This document shows positions 46,389 to 54,700 of a stretch of DNA of 64,000 bases, piece by piece. The translations under genes were made by a program, and so were the position numbers. Source of the stretch: Roseovarius sp. (GTDB taxonomy: Bacteria > Pseudomonadota > Alphaproteobacteria > Rhodobacterales > Rhodobacteraceae). The stretch is from contig PBIL01000008.1 of the NCBI GenBank assembly GCA_002720475.1, positions 141,757-205,756 on the forward strand, given 5' to 3'. The number at the start of each line of letters is the position of its first letter. Positions within the stretch are counted from its first letter, which is position 1. The notes under the pieces are model-generated. The model ran no database searches. It was not told where the DNA came from and worked only from the letters and a program-made list of their open reading frames with translations.

Positions 46389-47552
46389 ATGCCCGTCATC
46401 ACCAATATCGACGATCTCAAGCAGATCCATCGCCGCCGCGTGCCCAAGATGTTCTACGATTACGCGGAATCGGGCAGCTGGACCGAGCAGACCTTCCGCG
46501 AGAACAGCTCCGATTTCGCGCAGATCCGGCTCAAGCAGCGGGTGGCCATCGACATGACCGGCCGCAATCTCGCCACCACGATGATCGGGCAGCAGGTGGC
46601 GATGCCCGTGGGCCTTGCGCCCGTCGGGCTGACGGGGATGCAATGCGCCGATGGCGAGATCAAGGCCGCGCGCGCGGCCGAGAAGTTCGGCGTGCCCTTC
46701 ACGCTGTCCACCATGTCCATCTGTTCCATCGAGGACGTGGCCGAAAACACCGAAAAGCCGTTCTGGTTTCAGGTCTACACGCTCAAGGACGACGATTTCA
46801 TGCAGCGGCTTTTCGACCGGGCGAAGGCCGCAAACTGCTCGGCGGCGATGATCACGGTGGATCTGCAGATGCTGGGGCAGCGGCACAAGGATCTCAGGAA
46901 CGGCCTTTCGGCCCCGCCCAAGCTGACCGTCAGATCGGTTGCCAACATGATGACCAAGGTACAGTGGGGCCTCGGGATGCTGGGCACGAAACGGCGTTTC
47001 TTCGGCAATATCGTGGGCCATGCCAAGGGCGTGACGGATCCCTCCTCGCTCTCGGCCTGGACGGCGGAGGCCTTCGACCAGGCGCTCGACTGGGACCGCA
47101 TCCGGGTGTTTCGCCGGATGTGGGACGGCCCGCTCATCATCAAGGGCATCATGGACGTGCGCGACGCGCGCGAGGCGCTCAACGTCGGTGCCGACGCGAT
47201 CATCGTGTCGAACCACGGCGGACGCCAGCTCGACGGGGCGCTCTCGGCCATCCGCGCCCTGCCCGAGATCGTGGAGGCCGTGGGCGACCGCATCGAGGTG
47301 CATTTCGACAGCGGCATCCGCTCGGGCCAGGACGTGCTCAAGGCGCTCGCCCTCGGGGCCAGGGGCACCTATATCGGGCGCGCCTTCACCTACGGGCTGG
47401 GCGCGATGGGCGAGGCGGGCGTGACCTGCGCGCTCGATCTCATCCGGAAGGAGCTCGACACCACGATGGGCCTCTGCGGGCGGCGCGACGTCCACGATCT
47501 CGACCGCGACGTGCTGCTCATCCCCAAGGGCTTCATCGGCGACTGGGCGTGA
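46389..47552 (+). CDS. FMN-dependent 2-hydroxyacid dehydrogenase (LldD-like)
   Basis: Family member of the L-lactate/glycolate oxidase group, 387 residues. It oxidises a 2-hydroxy acid and passes electrons to FMN. The catalytic His lies in VSNHGGRQLDG. FMN and substrate residues are in GLAPVGLTGMQ, TLSTMS and HFDSGIRSGQD. The sequence is closest in layout to LldD, but the active-site loop ITVDLQMLGQRHKDLRNG differs from the VDVPVxGxRYRD form I recall for lactate dehydrogenase, so the substrate is open. The start at 46389 has GGAGGG 6 nt upstream. Confidence 0.85.
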   Translation: MPVITNIDDLKQIHRRRVPKMFYDYAESGSWTEQTFRENSSDFAQIRLKQRVAIDMTGRNLATTMIGQQVAMPVGLAPVGLTGMQCADGEIKAARAAEKFGVPFTLSTMSICSIEDVAENTEKPFWFQVYTLKDDDFMQRLFDRAKAANCSAAMITVDLQMLGQRHKDLRNGLSAPPKLTVRSVANMMTKVQWGLGMLGTKRRFFGNIVGHAKGVTDPSSLSAWTAEAFDQALDWDRIRVFRRMWDGPLIIKGIMDVRDAREALNVGADAIIVSNHGGRQLDGALSAIRALPEIVEAVGDRIEVHFDSGIRSGQDVLKALALGARGTYIGRAFTYGLGAMGEAGVTCALDLIRKELDTTMGLCGRRDVHDLDRDVLLIPKGFIGDWA

Positions 47553-47593
47553 GTGCCGTCTGGCCGCAGATCGAGGAGACAAGGGGAGCCCCC

Positions 47594-47624
47594 TTTACTT
47601 GTACGGAAAGTTGTCCATATAAGA
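47594..47624 (+). promoter_or_regulatory. Promoter and possible operator of the YefM/YoeB pair
   Basis: TTTACT (47594-47599), 18-nt spacer, TATAAG (47618-47623). It contains two related boxes, TTGTAC (47599-47604) and TTGTCC (47611-47616), 12 nt apart. YefM-type antitoxins bind TGTAC-containing boxes in their own promoters, so autoregulation is likely. Confidence 0.45.
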
Positions 47625-47645
47625 GAGGAAACTCGGAGGTTCGCC

Positions 47646-47897
47646 ATGGATGTCATGACCTATTCGGACGCGCGCGCGCAACTCAAGGGCGTGATGGACC
47701 GCGCCATCCACGACAAGCAGGAAGTCGTGGTCACACGCCGCAAGGGCGAGGCGGTGGTGGTGGTATCGCTGGAGACCTGGAATGCCGTCAACGAGACGCT
47801 GCATCTTCTCTCCACGCCGACCAACGCCGCGCGGCTGCGCGCCTCCATCGCGGAACTCGATAGCGGCGCGGGCAAAGAGCGTGATCTGATCGGGTGA
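47646..47897 (+). CDS. YefM/Phd-family antitoxin
   Basis: An 83-residue antitoxin with the N-terminal Phd/YefM DNA-binding fold (MDVMTYSDARAQLKGVMDRA, then VVVTRRKGEAVVVVSLETW) and a C-terminal toxin-binding tail. It should neutralise the downstream YoeB ribonuclease and repress the operon. GGAGG lies 6 nt before the ATG. The stop overlaps the toxin's GTG (GTGA). Confidence 0.9.
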   Translation: MDVMTYSDARAQLKGVMDRAIHDKQEVVVTRRKGEAVVVVSLETWNAVNETLHLLSTPTNAARLRASIAELDSGAGKERDLIG

Positions 47898-48160
47898 GGC
47901 TGGTCTTTTCCGCGCAAGCCTGGGACGATTATCAATTCTGGGTCGCCACGGACGACAAGATGCGCGAGCGCATCAACCAGATGATCCGGCAATGCCAGCG
48001 CACCCCGTTCACGGGCATCGGAAAGCCCGAGCCGCTCAGGGGGGATCTCACCGGCTGGTGGTCGCGGCGGATATCCAGGGAACATCGCATGGTCTACCGC
48101 GTCAGCGGTGCCGGGGCGTCGCAGAGCCTCGAGATCGCGCAACTGCGCTTCCACGACTGA
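47894..48160 (+). CDS. YoeB-family ribosome-dependent mRNA interferase toxin
   Basis: An 88-residue toxin of the YoeB/Txe branch of the RelE superfamily that cleaves mRNA in the ribosomal A site. Landmarks include WDDYQFW at the N-terminus, IGKPEPLRGDLTGWWSRRI, and the C-terminal EHRMVYRV containing the catalytic region ending with His87 in RFHD. The GTG start at 47894 overlaps the antitoxin stop, giving tight translational coupling. Both genes appear intact. Confidence 0.93.
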   Translation: MRLVFSAQAWDDYQFWVATDDKMRERINQMIRQCQRTPFTGIGKPEPLRGDLTGWWSRRISREHRMVYRVSGAGASQSLEIAQLRFHD

Positions 48161-48254
48161 CCGCCCGCGGGCCGAAGCCCCGGCCTTGCGCCTTGCAAGC
48201 CGGCATTTTGCCCCTTTTCAAGCAGGCGGGCTTGGGCTAAGAGCGCGGCTTCAT

Positions 48255-48283
48255 GCGGGGTGACAGCCTTGGAGGCACCCCGC
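48255..48283 (+). promoter_or_regulatory. Hairpin in the rplY 5' leader
   Basis: GCGGGGTG (48255-48262) pairs perfectly with CACCCCGC (48276-48283) around a 13-nt loop, ending 19 nt before the rplY ATG. Position and size resemble autoregulatory ribosomal-protein leaders. Confidence 0.45.
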
Positions 48284-48302
48284 GCCATTCAAGGAGAGAA
48301 AC

Positions 48303-48935
48303 ATGGCTGGAGAAATTCCTGATCTTCACGCCCAGGAACGCACGGGGACAGGCAAGGGCGCCGCTCGTGCAGCGCGCCGCGCGCACATGGTTCCGGGGGT
48401 TGTCTACGGCGGGGACCGCGATCCGCTGCCGATCCAGATGCCGTTCAACGAATTGCTCAAGCGGCTCAAGAAGGGGCGGTTCAAGTCCACCCTCTTCAAC
48501 CTCAAGGTCGATGGCCACGAGGATGTGCGCGTGATCTGCCGTGACGTGCAGCGCGACGTGGTCAAGGACCTGCCGACCCATGTCGATTTCATGCGCCTGC
48601 GCCGCACCACGCGGATCGACCTGTTCATCCATGTCGATTTCATCAACGAGGACCAGTGCAAGGCGCTGCGCAAGGGCGGCGTTCTGACCGTGGTGCGCCC
48701 CGAGGTGGAACTCAACGTGCTTGCGGGCGACATCCCGGATCACCTGACCGTGGATCTCTCCAAGGTCGAGAAGATCGGCGATGTGGTCACGATCAGCCAG
48801 ATCGAGCTTCCCGAAGGGGCCGTGCCGGTGATCAAGGACCGCGATTTCGTGATCTGCAACATCTCCGCCCCCTCGGCGCTGCGCTCGCAGGGCGAGGACG
48901 AGGAGGAAGGCGAGGCCGAGGCCGCCGAGGGCTGA
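48303..48935 (+). CDS. rplY: 50S ribosomal protein L25 (CTC form)
   Basis: 5S rRNA-binding ribosomal protein of the long L25/Ctc type, 210 residues. The N-terminal L25 domain (about 5-95, [23 protein letters not shown]) is followed by a C-terminal beta domain (about 100-190) and an acidic Glu/Ala tail. AAGGAGAG lies before the ATG. A clear Rho-independent terminator follows. A leader hairpin lies just upstream. Confidence 0.97.
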   Translation: MAGEIPDLHAQERTGTGKGAARAARRAHMVPGVVYGGDRDPLPIQMPFNELLKRLKKGRFKSTLFNLKVDGHEDVRVICRDVQRDVVKDLPTHVDFMRLRRTTRIDLFIHVDFINEDQCKALRKGGVLTVVRPEVELNVLAGDIPDHLTVDLSKVEKIGDVVTISQIELPEGAVPVIKDRDFVICNISAPSALRSQGEDEEEGEAEAAEG

Positions 48936-48956
48936 GACCGCTCTCGGACGCGCACG

Positions 48957-48991
48957 AACCGGGCCCGGCGGATCGTCGGCCCGGTTTTTTC
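48957..48991 (+). terminator. Rho-independent terminator of rplY
   Basis: ACCGGGCC (48958-48965) pairs with GGCCCGGT (48978-48985), followed by TTTTTT. Confidence 0.85.
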
Positions 48992-49174
48992 GTGCCCGGC
49001 CAGAACCGGGCGCGCCCCATGATGATCTTGAGAATTTTTCCGATCCCGGAGCGTGGCCCGCGCCGCGCCGCGCGGATAGAGTCGGGGCGTCGCTGCTTGA
49101 TCCCTTTGCGTCGAAATCCGACCCCGTGCATGCGGGGCCGTGGATTACTGAGGGACACGGAAAAGGAATCGGCC

Positions 49175-49471
49175 ATGGTTGATGTCACCATCGTCTTCTG
49201 GCGGGACATTCCCGCGCAGGTCATCGTCGGCAAGGGGCGCCGGGGTGCCAAGGTGCAACTGCCCGAACGCTTCGAGCAGGCCATCGACCGTGCCGCGATG
49301 AAGACCGGCGCGGCGGGCACCGACGCCTATCTTGCCGAGTGGCGCAAGGCCGAACCCTATGCCGTCGAAGGGGATCAGGAGGAGGTGGCGCGTGCCGAGG
49401 CCGCCCGGCTCGATGCCGAATACGATCAGGACCGCCTCAAGGCGCTGATCGCCAATGATGGCTGGGCATGA
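49175..49471 (+). CDS. Virulence-factor-family (PF13769) protein next to methionine synthase gene
   Basis: A 98-residue protein of the so-called virulence factor family. Conserved stretch: VTIVFWRDIPAQVIVGKGRRG, then KVQLPERFEQAIDRAAM. The name is historical. In Rhodobacterales it regularly precedes the MTHFR-like and pterin-binding methionine synthase genes, as here, so a role in the methyl-transfer pathway is likely. AAGGA precedes the ATG. It ends 30 nt before the MTHFR-like start. Confidence 0.8.
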   Translation: MVDVTIVFWRDIPAQVIVGKGRRGAKVQLPERFEQAIDRAAMKTGAAGTDAYLAEWRKAEPYAVEGDQEEVARAEAARLDAEYDQDRLKALIANDGWA

Positions 49472-49501
49472 ATGCGCCCCGGATCGCTATGGGAGGCCGC
49501 G

Positions 49502-50428
49502 ATGGCACTTTTGAATTTCAGACGGCGTGAGACCGCGACCCCGGTGAACGGGCAGCTCGAGGCGTTTCTCGAGGGCTATTCCATCGAGGTGATGCCGCGC
49601 ACCGCCGAGAAGGTCGAGGATTTCCGCGAGCTCCTGCCGCGCGGCACCCGTGTCTACATCGCCCATATCGAGGGTACGCAGATCGCGGACATGGTGTCCA
49701 CAGCCGCGCGCCTGTCGCGCGAGGGATACGCGGTCATGCCGCATTTCCCGGCGCGCATCATCAAGGACCGCGCGACGCTCCGGGACTGGATCGCGCGCTA
49801 TCAGGGCGAGGCGGGCGTCGAGCAGGCGCTCGTGCTCGCGGGGGGCGTGGCCGTGCCGCATGGCGATTTCCATTCCTCCATGCAGCTTCTGGAATCGGGC
49901 GAGTTCGACCGCGCCGGGTTCAAGCGGCTGCATGTCGCGGGCCATCCGGAGGGCAACCGCGACATCGACCCCGATGGCGGCATGCGAGTCGTCGAGGAGG
50001 CCCTTCGCTGGAAACAGAAATTCTCGGAAACCACGGATGCCGAGATGGCGCTTGCCACGCAGTTCGCCTTTGACGCGGGGCCGATCGTGAAATGGGCGGA
50101 CGGCTTGCGCGCGGCGGGTATCCGCCTGCCCATTCATATCGGCATCGCCGGGCCTGCGAAATTGCAAACGCTGATCAAGTTCGCTATTGCCTGTGGTGTG
50201 GGGCCGTCGCTCAAGGTGCTGCAGAAGCGCGCGATGGATGTCTCCAAGCTGCTTCTGCCCTATGAGCCCAACGAGGTTCTGACGGCGCTCGCCGCGCACA
50301 AGGCCGAGACTCCCGAAAGCCTGATCGAGCGCGTGCATTTCTTCCCGCTCGGCGGGATCAAGGCCAATGCCCAATGGGTGATCGAGAACGGCGGCGCCTC
50401 GGGCGTCCCGGCCAGCAAACAAGGATAG
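49502..50428 (+). CDS. Methylenetetrahydrofolate reductase-like protein
   Basis: A 308-residue TIM-barrel protein of the MTHFR (PF02219) superfamily but shorter and divergent from MetF. Conserved features are SIEVMPRTAEKVEDF at the N-terminus and AGGVAVPHGDFHSS, which correspond to the folate/FAD site. It is probably the enzyme that supplies methyl-tetrahydrofolate to the following pterin-binding protein; classic MetF may exist elsewhere. The start at 49502 follows GGGAGG. The operon continues 3 nt later. Confidence 0.8.
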   Translation: MALLNFRRRETATPVNGQLEAFLEGYSIEVMPRTAEKVEDFRELLPRGTRVYIAHIEGTQIADMVSTAARLSREGYAVMPHFPARIIKDRATLRDWIARYQGEAGVEQALVLAGGVAVPHGDFHSSMQLLESGEFDRAGFKRLHVAGHPEGNRDIDPDGGMRVVEEALRWKQKFSETTDAEMALATQFAFDAGPIVKWADGLRAAGIRLPIHIGIAGPAKLQTLIKFAIACGVGPSLKVLQKRAMDVSKLLLPYEPNEVLTALAAHKAETPESLIERVHFFPLGGIKANAQWVIENGGASGVPASKQG

Positions 50429-50431
50429 AAC

Positions 50432-51496
50432 ATGACCCGCACCATCGTCGAGAGCAAGACCAGGACCGCCGTCATCGGCTTTGACGAGCCGTTCTGCGTG
50501 ATTGGCGAGCGCATCAACCCCACGGGGCGCAAGAAACTGGCGGCCGAACTCGAGGCGGGGGATTTCTCGACCGTGGAATCGGATGCGCTCGCGCAGGTGG
50601 CGGCCGGCGCGACGGTGCTCGATATCAACGCGGGCGTGGTCTACAATTCCAACCCCAACCCCAACGAGACAGAGCCGCCGCTCATGACCAGGATGATCGA
50701 GCTGGTGCAGGGGCTGGTCGATGTACCGCTCTGCATCGACAGCTCGGTGCCTGCGGCGCTCGAGGCGGGGCTCAGGGCCGCCCATGGCCGCCCGCTCCTG
50801 AATTCGGTGACGGGCGAGGAGGAGCGGCTGGAATATGTGCTGCCGCTGGTCAAGAAATACAACGTGCCGGTCGTGGCCATCTCCAACGACGATACCGGCA
50901 TTTCCGAGGATCCCGACGTGCGCTTCGCCGTGGCGAAGAAGATCGTCGAGCGCGCCGCCGATTTCGGCATCCCCGCGCATGATATCGTGGTCGATCCGCT
51001 GGTCATGCCGGTGGGGGCCATGGGCACGGCGGGGCGGCAGGTCTTCACGCTGGTGCGCCGCCTGCGCGAGGAGCTCGGCGTCAACACCACCTGCGGCGCC
51101 TCCAACATCTCCTTCGGCCTGCCCAACCGGCACGGGATCAACAACGCCTTCCTGCCGATGGCGATCGAGGCGGGGATGACAAGCGCGATCATGAACCCGA
51201 TCGCGCTGCCGGTGAAGGCATCCGAGATCGAGGCGAAGAAGGCGGAGGTGGCCGCGGCCGGGATCGTCCTGCCCGAGGACATGGATGACGAGACCTTCTG
51301 CCAGCTCTTCGGCCTGGGCAGCACGAGGCCCCGTGCGGGCAAGGAGATGGAGGCGATCATGGCCGCCAATTTCCTGATGAACAACGATCCCCATGGCGGC
51401 AACTGGATCAAGTTCAACAAGGCCCCGCCGAAACCCGGCGAGGAGGTCCGCTCGGGCGGACGGGCAGGCTCCCGCAGCCGCCGCCGCAGGGCCTGA
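50432..51496 (+). CDS. Methyltetrahydrofolate-binding module of B12-dependent methionine synthase
   Basis: Pterin-binding (DHPS-like TIM barrel) protein of 354 residues. ERINPTGRKKLAAEL, ATVLDINAGVV and NSVTGEEERL are the folate-binding motifs of MetH. It has no B12-binding or homocysteine domain, so it is one part of a dissected MetH; the homocysteine module is at 36932. The corrinoid-binding part is not in the window. The C-terminus ends in a basic GRAGSRSRRRRA tail. It is coupled to the MTHFR-like gene. Confidence 0.88.
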   Translation: MTRTIVESKTRTAVIGFDEPFCVIGERINPTGRKKLAAELEAGDFSTVESDALAQVAAGATVLDINAGVVYNSNPNPNETEPPLMTRMIELVQGLVDVPLCIDSSVPAALEAGLRAAHGRPLLNSVTGEEERLEYVLPLVKKYNVPVVAISNDDTGISEDPDVRFAVAKKIVERAADFGIPAHDIVVDPLVMPVGAMGTAGRQVFTLVRRLREELGVNTTCGASNISFGLPNRHGINNAFLPMAIEAGMTSAIMNPIALPVKASEIEAKKAEVAAAGIVLPEDMDDETFCQLFGLGSTRPRAGKEMEAIMAANFLMNNDPHGGNWIKFNKAPPKPGEEVRSGGRAGSRSRRRRA

Positions 51497-51615
51497 CAGG
51501 GAACCCGGCCGGGCCGCGCCCCGGGGACTCGGGCGGCCGTGGCCCGTCGCCGCCCCTTGCACTCGGGCGCGGGGGCGGGCAAGGAACGGCGCACCCCGTT
51601 GCAAGGCCCCGACCC

Positions 51616-52650
51616 ATGCCCTTTCGCCTCATCAGCCTCCCGGCGCTCGCCGCCCTGCCCTTCGACGAGATCATCGACGTGCGCTCGCCGTCGGAATATG
51701 CCGAGGATCACCTGCCCGGTGCCGTGAACCTGCCGGTGCTCTCGGATGCCGAACGCGCGCGCGTGGGCACGATCTATGTGCAGCAGGACCGGTTTCTCGC
51801 GCGCAAGATCGGCGCGGCGCTGGTGGCCCGCAACGCCGCCGCTCATCTCGAAGGGCCGCTCGCCGATCGCCCGGGGGGCTGGCGGCCGCTGGTCTATTGC
51901 TGGCGCGGCGGGCAGCGGTCGGGCTCCTTCGCCTCGATCCTGCAGCAGATCGGCTGGCGCGCGGAGGTGATCGAGGGCGGCTATCGCAGCTATCGCCGCC
52001 TCGTGGTGGCCGCCCTCTATGACAGCCCCTTCCCCTGCCCCGTGGTGCTGATCGACGGCGGCACCGGCACCGCCAAGACACGGCTTCTGGCGCATCTGGC
52101 GGCGGAGGGCGCGCAGGTGCTCGACCTCGAGGCGCTGGCGGGGCATCGCGGCTCGGTCTTTGGCCTCATCGGCACCGCGCAGCCCTCTCAGAAGGCTTTC
52201 GAGAGCGCGCTCGGCCTGCGCCTGGCGGCGCTCGATCCGGCGCGGCCCGTCTTTGTCGAGGCCGAGAGCGCGCGCATCGGGCGTATCGCCCTGCCCCCGG
52301 CGCTGGCCGTGGCGATGAAGGCGGCGCGCGCCGTGCGGATCGAGGCGCCGATGGCCGCGCGGGTGGGTCATATCCTGAAGGACTATGCCGACCTGATCGC
52401 CGATCCGGCGCGGCTCGACGCGATCCTGGGGCGGCTCGTGCGCTATCACGGGCACGCGGAGGTCGAGAGATGGCGCGCGCTTGCCGCGGCAGGCGCGTTC
52501 GCGCCGCTGGTGGCGGCGCTCATCGCCACCCACTACGATCCGCGCTATACCCGCATGAGCCGCGCCGAGGCCGAGCCGCTTGCCCTGCCCGACCTCGAGG
52601 AGGCCACGCTGCGCGCCGCCGCCCGGCACCTGAGCACACGCCACGGCTAG
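51616..52650 (+). CDS. mnmH: tRNA 2-selenouridine synthase MnmH
   Basis: Modifies the wobble 2-thiouridine of tRNAs for Lys, Glu and Gln to 2-selenouridine through a geranylated intermediate. It has 344 residues. The rhodanese domain comes first, with catalytic Cys95 in YCWRGGQRSGS. The P-loop kinase-like domain begins GGTGTAKTRLL (about 148-158). Both parts are intact. selD (selenophosphate) is not in the window; without it the protein would only geranylate. It converges on dusA with 2 nt between the stops. Confidence 0.9.
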   Translation: MPFRLISLPALAALPFDEIIDVRSPSEYAEDHLPGAVNLPVLSDAERARVGTIYVQQDRFLARKIGAALVARNAAAHLEGPLADRPGGWRPLVYCWRGGQRSGSFASILQQIGWRAEVIEGGYRSYRRLVVAALYDSPFPCPVVLIDGGTGTAKTRLLAHLAAEGAQVLDLEALAGHRGSVFGLIGTAQPSQKAFESALGLRLAALDPARPVFVEAESARIGRIALPPALAVAMKAARAVRIEAPMAARVGHILKDYADLIADPARLDAILGRLVRYHGHAEVERWRALAAAGAFAPLVAALIATHYDPRYTRMSRAEAEPLALPDLEEATLRAAARHLSTRHG

Positions 52651-52652
52651 GC

Positions 52653-53663
52653 TCAGGCCGCCGCGCGCACCACCTGCGCCAGCGCCGCCTCCACAAGCTC
52701 CGGCCCCGCGCCGGGCCGCCCTGCCCCCTCCGAGAGCATCCGCCGCCAGCCGCGCGCGCCGGGACGGCCCGCGAAGAGGCCCAGCATGTGCCGCGTCACC
52801 TGGTTGAGCCGTCCGCCCGCGCCCAGATGCGCCTCGATATAGGGCAGCATCGCGCGCACCGCGCCCTCGGGCGTGCTGTCAGGCCCCGGCGCGCCGAAGA
52901 TCCGCCGGTCGGCCGCGCAGAGAATGTCGGCGGGCTGATGATAGGCGGCGCGCCCCACCATCACCCCGTCAAGCCCGGAGGCGAGATGCGCCTCGGCCGC
53001 CTTCAGCGTGTCGATGCCACCGTTGATCGAGATGTGCAGATCGGGAAAGAGCCCCTTCATCCGCTGCACGAGATCGTAATCGAGCGGCGGGATCTCGCGG
53101 TTGTCCTTCGGGCTGAGCCCCTGAAGCCAGGCCTTGCGTGCATGGATTTGAACCCGGCGCACCCCCGCCGCGCTGATCCGCGCGATGAACTCCGGCAGGA
53201 CCTCCTCGGGCTCCTGCTCATCGACGCCGATGCGGCACTTCACCGTCACCTCGCGCGGCTGCGCGGCGATCATCGCGGCACAGCACTCGGCCACAAGGTC
53301 CGGGGCGCGCATCAGCACCGCGCCGAAGGTGCCCGACTGCACCCGGTCCGAGGGGCAGCCGCAATTGAGATTGATCTCGGCATAGCCCGCTTGCGCCCCC
53401 AGCCGCGCCGCCTTTGCCAGTTCCGCCGGGTCCGACCCGCCCAGTTGCAGCGCGACGGGATGCTCCTGCGGGGAATGGTCCAGCAAATGCAGCGCGCGCC
53501 CCCGCACCAGCGCGGGTGCCGTGACCATCTCGGTGTAGAGACGCGCATGACGGCTGAGCAGCCGGTGCAGATACCGGCAGTGGCGGTCGGTCCAGTCCAT
53601 CATGGGGGCGACCGCCAAAAGGGGCATATTGAAATTATTGTATTTTTTATTTTTATCAGTCAT
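52653..53663 (-). CDS. dusA: tRNA-dihydrouridine synthase A, with a foreign-looking N-terminus
   Basis: FMN-dependent enzyme that reduces U20/U20a of tRNAs. It has 336 residues. Core motifs are VAPMMDWTDRHCRYLHR, NLNCGCPSDRVQSG, SINGGIDT and DGVMVGRAAYHQP. The first 12 codons (MTDKNKKYNNFN) are AT-rich, unlike the rest of the gene. They probably come from an integrative element: dusA 5' ends are a known target of a tyrosine-integrase family, and a dead member of that family lies 108 nt upstream. Confidence 0.93.
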   Translation of the reverse strand: MTDKNKKYNNFNMPLLAVAPMMDWTDRHCRYLHRLLSRHARLYTEMVTAPALVRGRALHLLDHSPQEHPVALQLGGSDPAELAKAARLGAQAGYAEINLNCGCPSDRVQSGTFGAVLMRAPDLVAECCAAMIAAQPREVTVKCRIGVDEQEPEEVLPEFIARISAAGVRRVQIHARKAWLQGLSPKDNREIPPLDYDLVQRMKGLFPDLHISINGGIDTLKAAEAHLASGLDGVMVGRAAYHQPADILCAADRRIFGAPGPDSTPEGAVRAMLPYIEAHLGAGGRLNQVTRHMLGLFAGRPGARGWRRMLSEGAGRPGAGPELVEAALAQVVRAAA

Positions 53664-53771
53664 TTATCGCCCAGTCTTTCAGCCCGTTCTTGTCTGATAT
53701 GTTGTAAATCGCGCCCATTTCGGGCAGGATTTGCAACAAATAGTGTAACTCGGGCCAATTGTTTTAATCCC

Positions 53772-53954
53772 ACGGGTACCATCATCAAGCGAAAGCGAAA
53801 AGACGGCTCTGCCGCGTGGCTTGCCCAGGTCTCCGTCCGGCGGGCTGGAAAAACCCTCTGGCACGAGAACCGGACCTTCGAGCCGCGCGCGACAGCCGCG
53901 GCCTAGATCGAGAAGCGCGAGAAGGATCTCGCCAAGCCCGGCGCCCTCGAAAAC
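53772..53954 (+). pseudogene. Remnant of a dusA-type tyrosine integrase
   Basis: Reading from 53772 gives the N-terminal arm-binding domain of a dusA-associated integrase: GTIIKRKRKDGSAAWLAQVS, then GKTLWHENRTF and, after an in-frame TAG at 53904-53906, IEKREKDLAKPGALE. The expected ATG before GTI is ACG, and the TAG sits where the family has Trp. The central and C-terminal catalytic parts are absent. So only about 61 codons remain. Recognition rests on my recall of the family N-terminus, which is distinctive. Confidence 0.7.
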
Positions 53955-54237
53955 CTGCCCATCGGGGAGACGCGCCGCCGCGAAGTGACCCTCGGCCCAA
54001 ATACCGTAACGAGGAACGGCCACACATCGCGATCGGCATCAAGGCCCCGATCACGCTGACGAAATCGGGGGGCATCACCAGCCTGTCACCGTGATCGAAG
54101 CCGGAAAACTCCCGCCAAGGGCGGTAGAAGGTTCGGGGGCGGACCAGGATAATGCTGTGGCCGAGGTCGAACGGCTCGCCGTCATAAGTGACGTGAGACA
54201 GGCCCGCATACAATCTCGGCTGCGCTTCGGTCGTCAT
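53955..54237 (-). pseudogene. Probable remnant of an accessory gene, frame broken
   Basis: Starting from an ATG at 54237, about 70 residues look protein-like (MTTEAQPRLYAGLSHVTYDG, then FDLGHSIILVRP); after about 54050 the protein-like reading shifts frame (LDADRDVWPFLVTVFGP). I do not recognise the family with confidence. It may belong to the same lost element as the integrase remnant. Confidence 0.3.
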
Positions 54238-54250
54238 TGCCCGCCCTCAG

Positions 54251-54340
54251 TGGCGGAAGCGGTGGGATTCGAACCCACGAACGGCTTGCACCGTTGCTGG
54301 TTTTCAAGACCAGTGCCTTCAACCACTCGGCCACGCTTCC
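54251..54340 (-). tRNA. tRNA-Ser (UGA)
   Basis: Class II tRNA with a long variable arm. The acceptor GGAAGCG pairs with CGCTTCC, discriminator G and encoded CCA at 54253-54251. The anticodon loop CTTGAAA gives anticodon UGA, so it reads UCN serine codons. The T-arm reads GTGGGTTCGAATCCCAC. Confidence 0.95.
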
Positions 54341-54700
54341 ACACCGTTCGGGGGCTCTGGTGCTTGCGACCGGCTTACGGGCGATTTTCGCGTTGCCCGC
54401 TGCCCCTCGCAAACTTGCCCCCAACTCCTTGTAACCACAATCCTATTTCTTGGTCCAGCGAGCAACGGCGGTCGAACCCCCGCTTGCTTTCAAGACCGGT
54501 GCAATTGGCCACCCTGCCACCCTTCCATGCCCCGAGTGGCAAGTCCCTAGCGACTGCCGCGCGATTCTGCAAAGCCCTGCGGGGAAAATCCGCGCAAGGC
54601 CTGGCGCGGCGCTTTTCACGCGGCCCGCAAGCGGCTAGACTGCGCCCAAACAAGATCGGGTGGCGGCACGCCCGTGCAAAGGCAGGCCAGGGGGCAGAGA
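54341..54700. other. 360-nt intergenic region with a tRNA-like relic
   Basis: Between tRNA-Ser and the SPOR lipoprotein gene. It holds the degenerate tRNA-Ser-like copy (54457-54526). No ORF with supporting features was found; in-frame stretches are shadows. Confidence 0.5.
54457..54526 (-). pseudogene. Degenerate tRNA-Ser-like copy
   Basis: On the minus strand, GGAAGGGTGGCAGGGTGGCC, then CACCGGTCTTGAAAGC and GGGGGTTCGACC, align with the acceptor 5' side, D-arm, anticodon arm and T-arm of tRNA-Ser(UGA). The long variable arm is missing and the acceptor 3' side does not pair. It keeps anticodon UGA but cannot form a functional tRNA. Confidence 0.5.

Larger units (their letters stand above)
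53664..54250. other. 587-nt scar of an integrative element
   Basis: From dusA outward: an AT-rich stretch (53664-53770), the dead integrase (53772-53954), and a broken minus-strand ORF (53955-54237), then tRNA-Ser. No intact gene is seen. Base composition near dusA is much more AT-rich than the window average. Confidence 0.6.
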
